Assembly: GCF_965638725.1 (NCBI RefSeq)
Contig: NC_134982.1
Coordinates: forward strand, 77,018,155-77,082,154
DNA: 64,000 nucleotides
Source of the DNA: Aptenodytes patagonicus
Lineage: Eukaryota; Chordata; Aves; Sphenisciformes; Spheniscidae
Direction of reading: 5' to 3'
In this document: positions 32,064 to 44,770 of the stretch, in pieces
Position numbering within the stretch: the first letter of the stretch is position 1
Layout: each line of letters opens with the position of its first letter
Notes under the pieces: model-generated
What the model was told of the DNA's origin: nothing
Seen by the model: the letters and a program-made list of their open reading frames with translations, nothing else
Database searches by the model: none
Translations under genes and position numbers: made by a program

Positions 32064-35000
32064 GTGTGTCATAGAGAGAGACCTGGTAAAAGTCCCAGGA
32101 TGCTGAGGGGTCACAGGGTTGCCCCCATAGGGACAGACTTCCACAAGGCTCTGGGAGTCTGCATGGACAGAAATCAAACCCATGGATCAGGTGGGGAAGA
32201 AAGAGGAGTTGGGGAGCAGTGAGGGCCAGCCTCCCTGCAAAGCGGGGTGAGCAGGGAGCAGGGTACATTAGCAGGGCAGGCACAAGCAGCGACCTCGCTA
32301 GCAGGTGCCAGGATACAGAGTGGCAAGTGTGGGTTGGGGTCAGAGGCAGAGGCCAGGGTCAGAATTGGGATTGAGGAGGTACAAGACTGGGCAGAGATGT
32401 CTCTGCCTGCAGCTGTGACACAGTGCGGTGGGGGGCCAGCAGTAGTAGAGCTCAGCTTCAAAGCATCTCCCCAAGGAAAGGAGGGGCAGGTCTTTGCTTC
32501 CAGCTTCCTTCACAACCACTGCTATCAGCAAAGGACCTGACCAGGACCTGACCATGGGTGCAGCCAGCCAAACTTCAGCTTGACCAACTTGCCTCCTGGA
32601 AGGCAAATGTGCTCCTGGCCCTGAGCAGTGCTGGTCTCAGACCTCTTGAGTGCTAAGGCAAAGCTCTCTGAGAGCAAAGAGACCATATCCCTAGTGCCAA
32701 GAAATCAGAAACGTTTTGACTTTGCAGCATCATGGTACCCAAGCGCCATGCAGGTGTGTTTATGAAGACAGGCAGATGAAGAAAAAGATGGTATGATTCC
32801 ACTTTTATGCGTGAGGAACTCCGGAGAGAGACAATTAGCCCAGTTACACATGTGAAATGAAACCTGTTTTCCTAATGGGTTTAACTAGCTGTCTACCCTT
32901 GGGTCAGTTGCTCCACATCACGCCTTGGAAGTCAACAGGCTTGGTGGAAGCAAAGTCTCAGGGCTGACAGCCTTTCCCCAGGAAGGACGTGTGCTGAATG
33001 TGTCCACCTCCAGACTGCGCTCGGATAAAACGTGAGCTGGCTGATGCTGGCAGCACACGCAGGAAAGGCAGGCTCTCCGGTGGCCCCGCACATGCCACCT
33101 CGTGGCTGCAGCCTGTGCCCAGCACTTTGCACTGTGGCCGGAGGATGCCGGAAGAGGGGGCCGGTAGGATGACAGCTACCCCTGCCAGCCATGCAGGAAG
33201 GAAGCCGTAAACCGGCACTGAGTGAGACGCCGATGGACATCAGAGACAGACCGATGCAGGACACCCAGCACTGAACCATCTCCCTCCCAGAGCTGCTCCA
33301 CCTGCCAAAGCCAGCCTGACCCAGAAGGTGCCAGCTGAAATCCTATACCTCGAGCAATGCAAGAAGGTGAACTGAGCCGCTCGTGGGCTGAAAGATAAAT
33401 GCATCCACGGGCGCAGAAGAGACAGAAGCGTGGATTATCCTGGCCTACTGCAGCTCCACAAAACAAATTGTCCCCACTGAATCTTGCAAACCTGGGTGCA
33501 GATGCTGGGGGTTGACACACACAGCTGGAAATCCTACAGCATGTCCAAAAGGATCCCTGAAGGTCAAACAGCAAAGCACATGGTAGAGAAACTTCCATCC
33601 TCTGATCCTTCTCATACTCAGCTTTATTTTCTTGAGACCCTCTCTCGTTGCAGCCCTCCTGCCATGAGCTGCTGCCCCAGCGGCGCACAAACTACAAAAG
33701 CAAGAGGCTGTGCCTTTCAACCCTGATGTTGAAACAGCCTCGCTACCGCAGTGGTTATGATGGGGGCAAGCTTTCCAAAGCTGGACAAGGTCTGGAAAGG
33801 CCTCCGTTCACAAGCTCTGATGGGACAGCTGGCTCCAGTCTGCCAACAAGGGTCAGGCATGAGCACTGCAGCTGATTTTACAAACCACGGGAGTCACACC
33901 AGATCATTAGAGTTGGGAACCGGTGGGCATAAAAGCAGCGTGCTCCTGCTGCAACGATCACACCGAGACCTGGCCGAAAAAGCAGAGGTAAAAACGCTTT
34001 CAAAAGAAAAAGCAGAACAGGCACTACTGCAGCTGCAGGCTTCTCATCTCCACTAACTCTCTGGATTTTTAAAACGCTCTGTCACTATAGATGGACAACA
34101 GCTAACTCATCAGTGTCATGGGTCTGTTAAGCAACCCGGACGTAACTAATTACTTCAGCAGCGGGTGCCCTCTCAGGTATTCAGAACAACATGTGCCATG
34201 TGAGTGAAGCCTCCCAGCACACCCGGCACCTCTGGCAACATGCCACCCTTTGCTCTGAGACCTTCCCCACCTATGGTGGTTCAAGATCCAGAAGCAAATT
34301 TAACCAGCAGGACTTTTTGCCTCTTCCCATCTTCTCTTCTGGATGAGAAAGCCAGTGAAGAAGGATGAGCAAGACTAGCAGCACTAAGAAGACCAGGATA
34401 AAAGTATGCGTAACCAATGTGCTTTTTCTTGGAGGACTGCAAGCATCGAAATAATTCGTGCACACCACAGCAGAGTGATATAAGGGAATCAGTTTATGCA
34501 CCACTGAGATGTATTCGTCGTTGGGGGGAAGTACAACAGCTGTTTAGCCATGTACAGTAGCAGCATGTAACGATTTTATGCTAAGAATGCCTGAATTAAT
34601 TGGACCTTTGGGGGAATTGAGGAAGGCAGAGTGTAATTACTTCAGCTGGAATTTATCCAGCCTGAAAAAAACAGCTTATTCCTGGAAAAAAATTATTATG
34701 GTAACTTCCATAAAGAAACCCATTGTCCAAAAACACCCAGAATGCTGGGTTGACATTTCCTATTAAAAGCTACCCAGTGCTGCAAAGAAATAGGCCAAAT
34801 TCACTTTTCAAAGACAAGATAATTTCAAGGGGTTAATCTCATGCAGGCAGGGCTGATCAGTGGAAGATGTAAATCAATATACACCAATTGACTTTATCAG
34901 AGGAACAGAGCTGCTTATACTGATTTATAAATGCTGCAGGTCTGGCTAAGGTATGTTTATTAGTTTGTTTACAACATTAGATGGTTATTTAAAATTAAAA

Positions 35001-38000
35001 AAAAAAAGCACTAGTTTTTTCATTCCTTTAGCTACCCTGAAGGCAGCTGTCATGTTGTGGATGCTCAGAAGCCTACTGAGAAGTGACCTAGAGTTAATGT
35101 CAGACCATGAGCTACTGAGCAGGCCCACATCTCAATCACTCAGCAAATTTTGCACCAGATGCGATTGGTTTCTTATTTAAATTGAGTCAGCTAAAGAAAT
35201 ATTAAGGTAATGGATGAAGTTAAGCCACTATTAGGCTGAAAGAAGAATATCATTCAAAAATTTAACGAGTACAAACCAGGTAAGTGAGGCAAGCTGAATT
35301 GATCATGCTTTTGTGTTTAGACAAGGAGAAATATGCCCAACCTCAGTCCTGAGACTTTCTTTTCAGTAGTAGGGTGTCTACAGATGACTCATCTGAAGCA
35401 CATGGTGTTTCAGTTATCTACTGTCTATGGAAACCTATGTAAATCATGAGCTGTCTGAGCTCCACATACTGTTCGGCAGCCCATCAGCCGCCTGGCAGGC
35501 GCAGACAAGACAAGCTGATGCCGATCGTCCTAGCAAAGCCACCTGGGATCTGATGCAGCTTGTGTGGTGCTGACCTACCAGCCCTGGGGTCTTGTCGCCT
35601 TGTTCGGAAATGAATTCAATTGCAAAGAGCAATTTAGGGCATGCCCTCACTGGAGGAGGCTCTGCTGTTAGGAAACAAGAGGCCATCTTCCAGGACAGAG
35701 CGTCCTACATCTAAGATGAGTGAGACATTTTTATTATTAGAAAGCTACAATATACCTTTGCAAGCTTCCACCAGACCCTTTTACACTTGCTCTGTCAAAC
35801 GGAAACCGTGATATAATTCATACTGGGTTTTTTTGTGATATGCTTTTCACAAGCACAAATCTGACAATTATAAGCTTTATTAAAAAACAAAGCAAAATTT
35901 GCAAAGAGAATACTAGAATTTTTCTTGCTTATTCACACACATTCATATACAGACCAAGGTGAGCATGGGACAATCTTTAAGAGATTATGTACCTACGGAT
36001 AGTTGGAATTCATCGAAACTTTCAGGTTACATCAATGAATTACAGTTTTGTTTGGTTAATGAAAGCTGGGTGTCCCATTCATCACTTCAGATCTTGGATG
36101 TACATTTAGGAATTTGATCCAGTTAATGTGTACTTAAGCTTTGATCCAGTAAAAATCTCCCTGGGACATATGGATTGACAAAGCTGATGACACTGTCCCA
36201 AAATTGGCTCTGCAGTGACAGTGGGCAGCTGTTACACAACTCAACGCTGAAAGCTGATCTCGTTTCATCTGCAGGCAGCCAGGGAATTGCCTGCCCCCCA
36301 AACGTTTCAGCAGAAAGAAAGAGGGTTCCCAGCCAAAGGAAATGAGAAGTTGATAGGCATAAAAAGAGGCATCAGCTCAAATGCCACAGAGGGTGATGGA
36401 ATGGCACAGCTCTGCTCTCATAAGAGGCTTAGTGCTTTCTTCCCAAAGCTAACTTTCACACAAGGGACCATCTCGGCTCACTCTAAAGAAGAAATGAAGT
36501 GTTTAAAGGCATTTCAGGAATACCAGAACAAATTCAGTGCTAACATGAAGGGGGAAAGAGCTACCACCAGCAAAACATTTGCTCTGCCAGCGCAGTCATA
36601 CTGCTGTATTTCATTCCTTTTCCCTAAGTACAGTTGAGACATATTCCAGAAATATAAATCTTGCAGGAAGATAGAGGAATCATCTCAACACCCCTTCCTC
36701 TACCAAGCCTGCTAGGAAAGAATGAAAATAAATGGAAGTTCAAAGCCAGGTTCTGCAGCACCAGTGGTTGCACGGACTAGAAATGCACAGCTACGATCAC
36801 GGAGGTAACCTTAGCTCAGCTCTGTCTAGTACGAGCAGTATTCCAGACTCGGGGCTAAATATACGATGAGAGAAACTGCCACAGCACACCCCTCTGACAT
36901 GCTACACCAGCTACTGTCTCAGATAATTGCCAGTTGTGAGAACAGGCATCATCCAAAGAGGAAGGACGATACACGCCTCTTCCACCCACCCAGAGTAGGA
37001 GAAGGGATTTAATTTCTCCTGAAGCTATAATGGTCTTGTCTACAAATCAGGGAAACTCAGATACTGGTGTCCTGAGGTTATTAGCAAAATGTCCATTAAA
37101 TTCAACAGGATCAGGACAGGGCCTTTGATCACAGTTGATGGATCTGTCAAATAAACTTTGCTGAGAATTTTTTTATCCTGTCTTTGTCCCACTGCCTGAT
37201 TACATGTGTTGCAGCTAGCACCTGGGTAGGAACTGTGGAAAAGACCCTGCCAGGGACACAGAGTCTGAATGAATGCTAAAATATCATTAGAAACTTGGTT
37301 TGGTGAAGACAGCAATCCTGCAACAAGCCATGGGATAACATGGCAGCTGCTGGCTTCCCTTGGGCAGAACAGGGTGGGATTTAGGACAGGGATTTACAAT
37401 AGGAACCAGTTCCCTTTCTAGAGAAATACGATCATACTCTCCAGTTCAAGCTCAAGGACTACATGCCTCATGGCCTGTTTCCAGCATGTTTAGCAGGAGA
37501 CTGTGCTCTCCCCGAGATAGCCTTGCCCCTGAAGGGAGCCAGGAGTACGGAACAAACCGAATGCAACTGTCTGGGACCTGGAGGCAAGATAGTACCTAGC
37601 AATCAAAGATGCGTATTTGGTGAGAGTCTGAAAATGGCAAAGCTGCATAGTTAGGTACAATGCACTGTTCGGTGTTTCTGCTGGAGCTGAGCAAGCCTGT
37701 GCAGAGAAATATGTAGCACAGTGGGTTGTGGTCACTTAGAGTTTAGACCTAGCTCACCCACAAGACCTTGCCTAGGCTCATGGGCCCATGAAGATTTTCT
37801 GCTCTGGAAAATCAGCAGTAGACATCAGGTCAGCTTCAGTGGCCAGACAGAGTCTCAGGCACTGTGACATGCCCATCTGTTAACCCACCAAAGCACAAAG
37901 GACATGTAAGTTTACATCTTGGGGGGGTCTTACGCACACAGCATCCTTAGAAACCACCTCATATTCTTGGAAACAGCTATTTAAAGTTGAAAAAAGAAAT

Positions 38001-41000
38001 CCAACCAGCTGATGGTTTTGAAAGGAGTAACAATTGCAGCTCTGCCAGCTGTACCCAGCAGTTGACATGAGTGCCCCTGGTAGACAATTTTACTATTCTG
38101 GCAGGCTGAGCTCAGCTGAGGGAGGAGTGCGCCAGGTAGGAGTTAGCACAGCAGTGCCAGTGACCTCAGGAGGCCACAATGAAATGCTCAGAGGATCGAC
38201 CAGAAAAGGACAACGGCACAAATTGCATCAGTGCGGCACAGGCTGCTTATATAAAGCTACTCCTCAGAAAAAAGGTCTAGAAGTCCCCTGCTTAATAGGG
38301 TCCTCAGAGGCTTTCGGCAGAGAGCACAGGGACAGCTCCTCGTCGGGAAGAAATCGAAGCTGGTAGCGCTGAGCCAGTTTACACCTGCAAGGAGTCTGGC
38401 CTCGTCAGTCGAGAGCACATTTTGTCACGCAGCTATGGCAGAAGCATCTGCTGGGGAGAAGCGCGCAGTGTGCATTTCAGAAGCAATTGTGTTCAGCCCT
38501 TGCTGCCTCCCAGCTGTCAGCACTCCGCTTCAACAGAGCTGCGGGGCGCTGCAGCTACCCTCTGCTCCGCGATGCCTTCAGACTCTGGAAGTGGGTCACC
38601 AGCGTCCCAGCGTCCAGCCATGGAGGAAATCATCAAGAGCCTTAAGGATTAGGAGGGGGAGGGCAGATAGCTATGGCAAACGAAGTCACGTTTGATGTTC
38701 GCTGTAGCTGCTTGCATCCAAAAAGGGTCAGAGAGGACTGGGAAGGAAAAGCTTACACACTGCCAGCCTGCAACAAGGGATAAAAATCGTAATGCGTGTG
38801 GCTTCGTGGAGCCTCCACTGCACAGCTCTGTTGCCATGAAACAGGGGAAATGTTCCCATTTCTGCTCATGTAGAATTGCTGGGGGTGGAGGGGCGTGAGG
38901 CAAAAATTACACACAATTAGGTGCTGAGAAATGCAAATTGATAATCTCACTAATGTTTTGAGTTTTCATTTCCTATGAGTGAAGACAAGAATCCTAGACA
39001 AGAATCTAGGGATTCTAGTTTGGGACAGCATTTTAGGAAGAAAAGCATGAAAACGCTCCCCTTCATCCACAAAGAAAGATAATCTATACAGCTCTGAGCA
39101 GGTGGCTCTGAGCAGATGACTTGTAGTGAGGCATCCCTAGCTTTAGCCATTTCTCCAACGAAATTGTTCTGTATGCAAATCCACAACCCTATTTCAACCA
39201 AATGTGGAAGAAAAATTAATCTCTGAGGCTTTAACCTAAGTTTCTAATGGTGTTTGAAAACAGGGAACTGGCTAGTATCCTCACAGAGGAAAAAGAAAAG
39301 ATATTAGGTGCTCGAACATTAATTTCCAAGAGACCTTCCCAATTAATTCTAATGCTGATGGAAGTGCCTGACCACAGTCACCTGGAGAACTGTACCCTGC
39401 TGAAAACCACACAGAGAATTTCACTGCTGCCGCGGTGCCGCCCTATTCCCCCAGCGAGACCTTCCAGCTCATGTTCTTCGCTCTCCTCTCCTGTCCAAAG
39501 CCCCAATTCGCTTTCCAAGATGCGCAATCCCTTGCTACATAAGGTCCAATCTGCTGTCTTTGCTGTCATCCACTCACTCTTGATTTGGGGTCAAATTTAA
39601 ATATTTCACCCTCACAGCTATACTTTGTAAACATGAGGCTGTGCAGAGGCAGTGAGGGAAGGTAAAATTCTCCTGCACATGTTTTCCCATTAGGACAGAT
39701 CCTGGAGCAGAGATGACCAGGTTGCTTCTGGGTTCACTGTCAACCCATGTCCCTGCTCTGGTCCAGACTACATCTGAGACTCCTGCAGCATCCTAAAGAC
39801 AAACTGTGTTTGTGCAGTTGTTGAGCAGGGTCAAGCTTAACATTTGAAAGCTAATGTGGAAGGGAAGGACACTCCTGCCTGCCATTCGAGGGACGTAGGG
39901 CTCTTTTCTGATTCTCTTAGGCTGTGTGTGGGATCCTGCAAAACCCCTGGAGTTGCACATCCACCAGTGTTTCCCATGGTCACACATGCAGGGATCATAG
40001 GGGTAGCGTGAGGTTTGGTTCCTCAACATCCACCAAGATGCCAAAACAGACGACACTGATAACTGGGTGCACTCAGCACTCACAGTGCTCGGTCTGCAAG
40101 CACCCCAAATGGCTCTGCTGGACAACTCACAAACGAGGGTGCCTGGACATGAATCTGTTCCTAGCGCTTACAAGGCCACCTTCAGTTTTCAAAGCCTCTG
40201 GACTTGTGCTAAGGTAATGTCTGAGAACAAATGACATGACACAAAAAATCAGAAGGAAGCAAGTGTTTTGCCTTGATAAAATTAGAGCACTCTTCAGCAA
40301 AATTGTCTGGGCTTTTCGTGGCTAGGAATTCAAAATGTCTATTGAAGTTCCTGATATTTGCCCCACAAATTGATCTAATGAATCGCCTGTGAAATAAGCC
40401 ATTAGAAAAGCCTTTGTTAATTTGTACCAAAGTAAATGGTTATCTAAAATAGACACCACAGGGAGGTTCTTAATTAGTCTGTTGTCAGCTGGGACTGGAA
40501 ATGCTTGTGGCAGCACAAGGCTGGTTAATTACTCATCTTGCCACATTGCAGCTTCCTGTCAAAGCACAAGGTACTTCTTGGCGTACACCAATGGTTGGTT
40601 GCTCCTTTTCAGAGACCATGAGAGCAGCAGACGAGGGTCCCAGACTGACCTGCGCTCACTCTCCGTAGGGAGATGGGTTGAGGGGGTGTCCAAGCCAAGC
40701 GTCTGTGCCTGGCATGAGCCGCCTGTCTAGACGAGCAGTCTTTGCTGTCCACATCCCATGGCAGCATCCTGAATGGAAAATGAAAATGAGTCTCGGGAAG
40801 TGGGCATTTGGGATCAACTGGAAGCCCAAGAATGTGGTTACCTAAGGGTCCTTAGCCTGGGTCAGAATGGCACTGCACGAGCTGTGCCCATCTGCTTGCG
40901 GTGTGGCAGTTGGGAAGGGGGGAGTACACCAGCTCCTCCTTTAGCAGCATCTTCACCCGCAGGTCTTGGGGCTGGACCTCTGATAGCTGTCCTGCTTGTA

Positions 41001-43458
41001 ACAGGGCTTCTGGGAGTGGGGATGTGAAAGCCCAGCTGAAGAGGCAGGGCTCACACGTGCGGTACACTGGGGACCCAAAACGCCACCAGAGTCTGCAGAA
41101 AAGGCCTGTGCTTTGCAGGAAAGAGAAAAAAGCCTGTTATAAAACTTCTGTTACCGCGCCTTCCCTACCACCACACCAGTGAAAGATGCATTCTTTGGCA
41201 GAAGTGAATTAAAAAATTTTGCACACATGTATTGCACAATACCTCGCAGCAGCCTGCAGAGTGAGAAAGGAACCTGACATGTGGCTGAAGCACCTTCTTT
41301 GTAGGCTGGAGATCCCTCAATGGGAGGACATACGGCACCTTACGCCTGATGCTGGATGTAGAGATGGAGCCTCACCAGCAGGTGGCTTGTGATGGGCTGG
41401 GAAGGGCCAGCAATAGTAAATGCACTGGGTAAATAGTCACTGGTGCCCTCCAAACCCAGCAGCAAGGTTAAGCCCATCTGTGGGCAATGGTGAGCAACAT
41501 CCTTGTCCGAAGGGAATTGCCCTGGGTGGTCCAGGCTGCCTCTGCGTCAGGCAGAGTGCAGGGGAGGCGAGGGTGGGCAAGGGGCCAGGTTTGGCTGTTT
41601 TGAGCCTGTACTCAGGGGCTTGGTTTGCACCAACCCCTTGCTCCCGGGGGCTGGCTGGAGACCTTCCTGTGCTCTGCTCCTCCTCCACAACATATGTAGC
41701 TGTTTTTACAGCATCCTTCCCAATTTCTTCAGAGACACAGGTCTGTTCTACAGAGAGGGAGTGAATTAGCAGTGTATTTACACCCACGCTTGCAATCAGG
41801 AGCCATTTGATATCCGCTGATATTAGCATCCAAGGGTTTTACCCGCTCTAAGTGTTGCAATAAAAACTTTAACACCCCCCCGCCTCCCCCCCGGGCACTG
41901 AATGCCTTTGAAATACAAGAACAGCCTATTACACTGAAAGGTGTGTAACACTGGCAAAGTCCTCCCCCATCACCATCCTTCACCCTTTGTGGTTACACAT
42001 CTCCTCATCTAGTAGACACTGTAATGTATTTTATGCCTAAAGCATTCACACAACTGTGCTCCCAGCACAATGAACACATAACCCTACCTTTAAATACTGC
42101 TCCCTGACACCGCGCAGTACAGTGACTGGCTCATGGTCATCATCATCTCACCATCTGCGATGGCTTAGTCAGTTAATGGATACTGTGAGTACAGCTTCAG
42201 GAAAAGGCAGTGAGTCCAGAGAAAGGAAATATTAAAATCTGTGAAGCTGCCCCCGTAACTGCCCAATTAGTCAGTAGGGCACTAAGGTCAATCAGGTACA
42301 CATTTAGCCACTGTTGAGGCAACAAGGGCTCTTATGAGTCGTGCCTGTACAAGTTAGCTCTTTATTTCTAGACAGCCGGTGGCATGCAAGGACCATGGTG
42401 ATGCACAGGCATTTTCCTTTGGACAACAGAACGTATCCCGATTTTTCCCCACTCAATCACAGAGACCTTACGGCTGCTACCCCTTTCCAACCCTTTGGTG
42501 CATTATCCAGGGAGGAAAACAATAACATCTTCCTAACAACCATTTCCTCTCCTCCTTTCCCCCAAAATCCTCACGGCTGCACCTGTGGGTACGAACTTGA
42601 ACAGCGTTTCCTCTGCAGGCAGTCTCCAGCAGCTCACAGTGTGGGAGGGAAGCCTGGACAGACTTCCGTCACTCCCTGACCTCGATCTCTAGGGCACCTG
42701 AAGGCCAAACGCAAAAAGGGGAATTGCACAGCAAGTACACGCTGTAGGTTTGATCCCCAGCTGCCCTGACTGCCAGCTCTGGGTATCACTCACCAGGACA
42801 GCGGAGCTGACGGATACCTGTCTCGTAGCACATCACTCTCTCCTGGGACTTCAGGGAGGCCTGAAAGCTCTTCACAGTGGCCACCACCAGCAGCTAGCTG
42901 GGCTGAGGTGAGATGTGTCCTCTGAGGAGCCTCTGTGTCCCCACAGTTGTTGGAGGGCATTGCTGGAGGAAACACCTCTGAGACACTTGGCTAGTGGGGC
43001 TGCGGTGGGTGAAGCGGCAGGTATCCCCCAAAGGCAGTGGGAAGGGGAGCTGCCAGGGAAATGCCCCGAGAGCTGGGGAGCCACCATGAGACTGCAGCAA
43101 GCAGCTCTGGTGCCTCTAGCCACGTGATGGCAGACAGTCCCAGTGGAGCAGACAGGGGAGGCAAGCCATCAGCATTTGACTGGTATCAGACAGGCTGCCT
43201 CCTGAAAAAAACAGATTACCTGTTATTCAGGGACACAGCTGCCCTGTGCCTTGTGTCACATTGCACTCCTACCTCCAGACAGCTCCTGGTGCACCAAGCA
43301 GGTTTCACCCACTTCAGAGAGAGCTGCTTACATCCCCTTCTCCAGCAAAACATGCCTTGCCCTTCTCCTCCATCCAGTGCCCCTGCACAGTGATGAGGGA
43401 CTGCTCAGCCCATGCACGCACACCTGCTCACACTCATCCGTCATTTTCTCTGCCATTA
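32064..43458. other. Intergenic, no gene recognised
   Basis: About 11.4 kb without a convincing exon. The longest open frame (33688-33176, minus, 170 codons) has no domain signature and many Cys and Trp codons, typical of a random antisense frame. No repeats other than short low-complexity runs were recognised. Confidence 0.5.
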
Positions 43459-44770
43459 CAGAATCACAGAGTGGTGCATGTTGGAAGGGACCTCTGGAGG
43501 TCATCTCGTCCAACACCCCTGCTCAAGCAGGGTCAACTACAGAAGGTTGCCCAGGACCATGTCCAGACAGCTTTTTAATATCTCCAAGGATGGAGACTCC
43601 ACCACCGCTCTGGGCAACCTATACCAGTGCTTCGTCACCCTCACAGTGAGAAAGTGTTTCCTGAAGTTCACAGGGAACCTCCTGTGTTTCAGTTTGTGCC
43701 CACTGCATCTGGTCCTGTCACTGGGCACCACTGTAAAGAGCCTGGCTCTGTCTTCTTTGCACCCTCCCTGCAGGTATTTATATACATTAACAAGATCCCC
43801 TGAGCCTTCTCTTCTTCAGGCTGAACAGTCCCAGCTCTCTTAGCCTTTCCTCATAGGAGAGGTGCTCCAGTCCCTGAATGATCTTAATGACCCTTCAGTG
43901 GACTCTCTCCAGTATGTCCATGTCTCTGCTGTACTGAGGAGCCCAGAACTGGACACAGTACTCCAGGTGGGGCCTCACCAGTGCTGAGCAGAGGTGAAGG
44001 ATCAGCTCCCTCAACCTCCTGGCAACGCTCCTAATGCAGCCCAGGATACCATTCACCGCCTTTGCCACAAGGGCACACTGCTGGCTCATGTTCAACTTGG
44101 TGCCCACCAGGTCCCTCAGGTCCTGTTCTGCCAAGCTACTGTCCAGCTGGGCCGCCCCCAGCATATATTAGTGTCTGGGGTTGTTCTTCCCCAGGTGCAG
44201 GACTTCGCACTTCCCCTTGTTGAATTTCATCAGGTTCCTGTCAGCCCATTTCTCCAGCCTGTTGAGGTCCCTCTGGACGGCAGCATGACCCTCTGTTATC
44301 AGCCACTCCTCCCAGTTCTGTGTCATCTGCAAAATTCCTGAGGGTGTGCTCTGCCTTATCACCCAGATCATTAATGAAGGTGTTGAAGGACCCAGTATTG
44401 ACCCCTGGGGTATACTGCTAGTCACTGGTGTCCAACTAGATGTTGTGCCACTGATCACCACCCTTTGGGTCTGCCCATTCAGCCAGTTTTCAATCCACCT
44501 CACTGTCTGCTCACCCAACCCATACATCAACAGCTTCTCTATGAGGACTTTATGGGAGACAGTGTCAAAGGCCTTACTGAAGTCCAGGTAGAGAATATCC
44601 ACTGCTCTCCCCTCATCTACCAGGTCAGTCATTTCATTGTAGAAGGTTATCAGGTTGGTCAAGCATGACTTCGCCTTCGTGAATCCATGCTGACTGCTCC
44701 TGATTATTTTCTTGCCATTCATATGCCTGGAAATGGTTTCCAGGATTAGCTGCTACATCTTGGCGAAGAT
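43459..44770 (-). mobile_element. CR1 LINE, 5'-truncated, frames broken
   Basis: Read on the minus strand, 44722-44168 encodes part of a CR1 reverse transcriptase: QHGFTKAKSCLTNLI, ILYLDFSKAFDTVSHKVL and SSIPQGSILGP are finger and palm motifs. The segment after GP is shifted out of frame, so the catalytic FADD motif is not read in frame. A stop follows NNPRH, and another frame (44164-43895) resumes with [19 protein letters not shown] and [11 protein letters not shown]. The 3' end at about 43460-43560 has GGACCTCTGGAGG-type sequence and the degenerate octamer tail. It is inactive and moderately old. Confidence 0.93.

Noticed and set aside
33176-33688. 170-codon minus-strand frame
   Set aside because: The longest frame in its region but rich in Cys and Trp with no motif; shadow frames exist on the other strand.
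44168-44722. Treating the reverse-transcriptase frame as a host gene
   Set aside because: Motifs and the 3' octamer tail place it in a truncated CR1 element.
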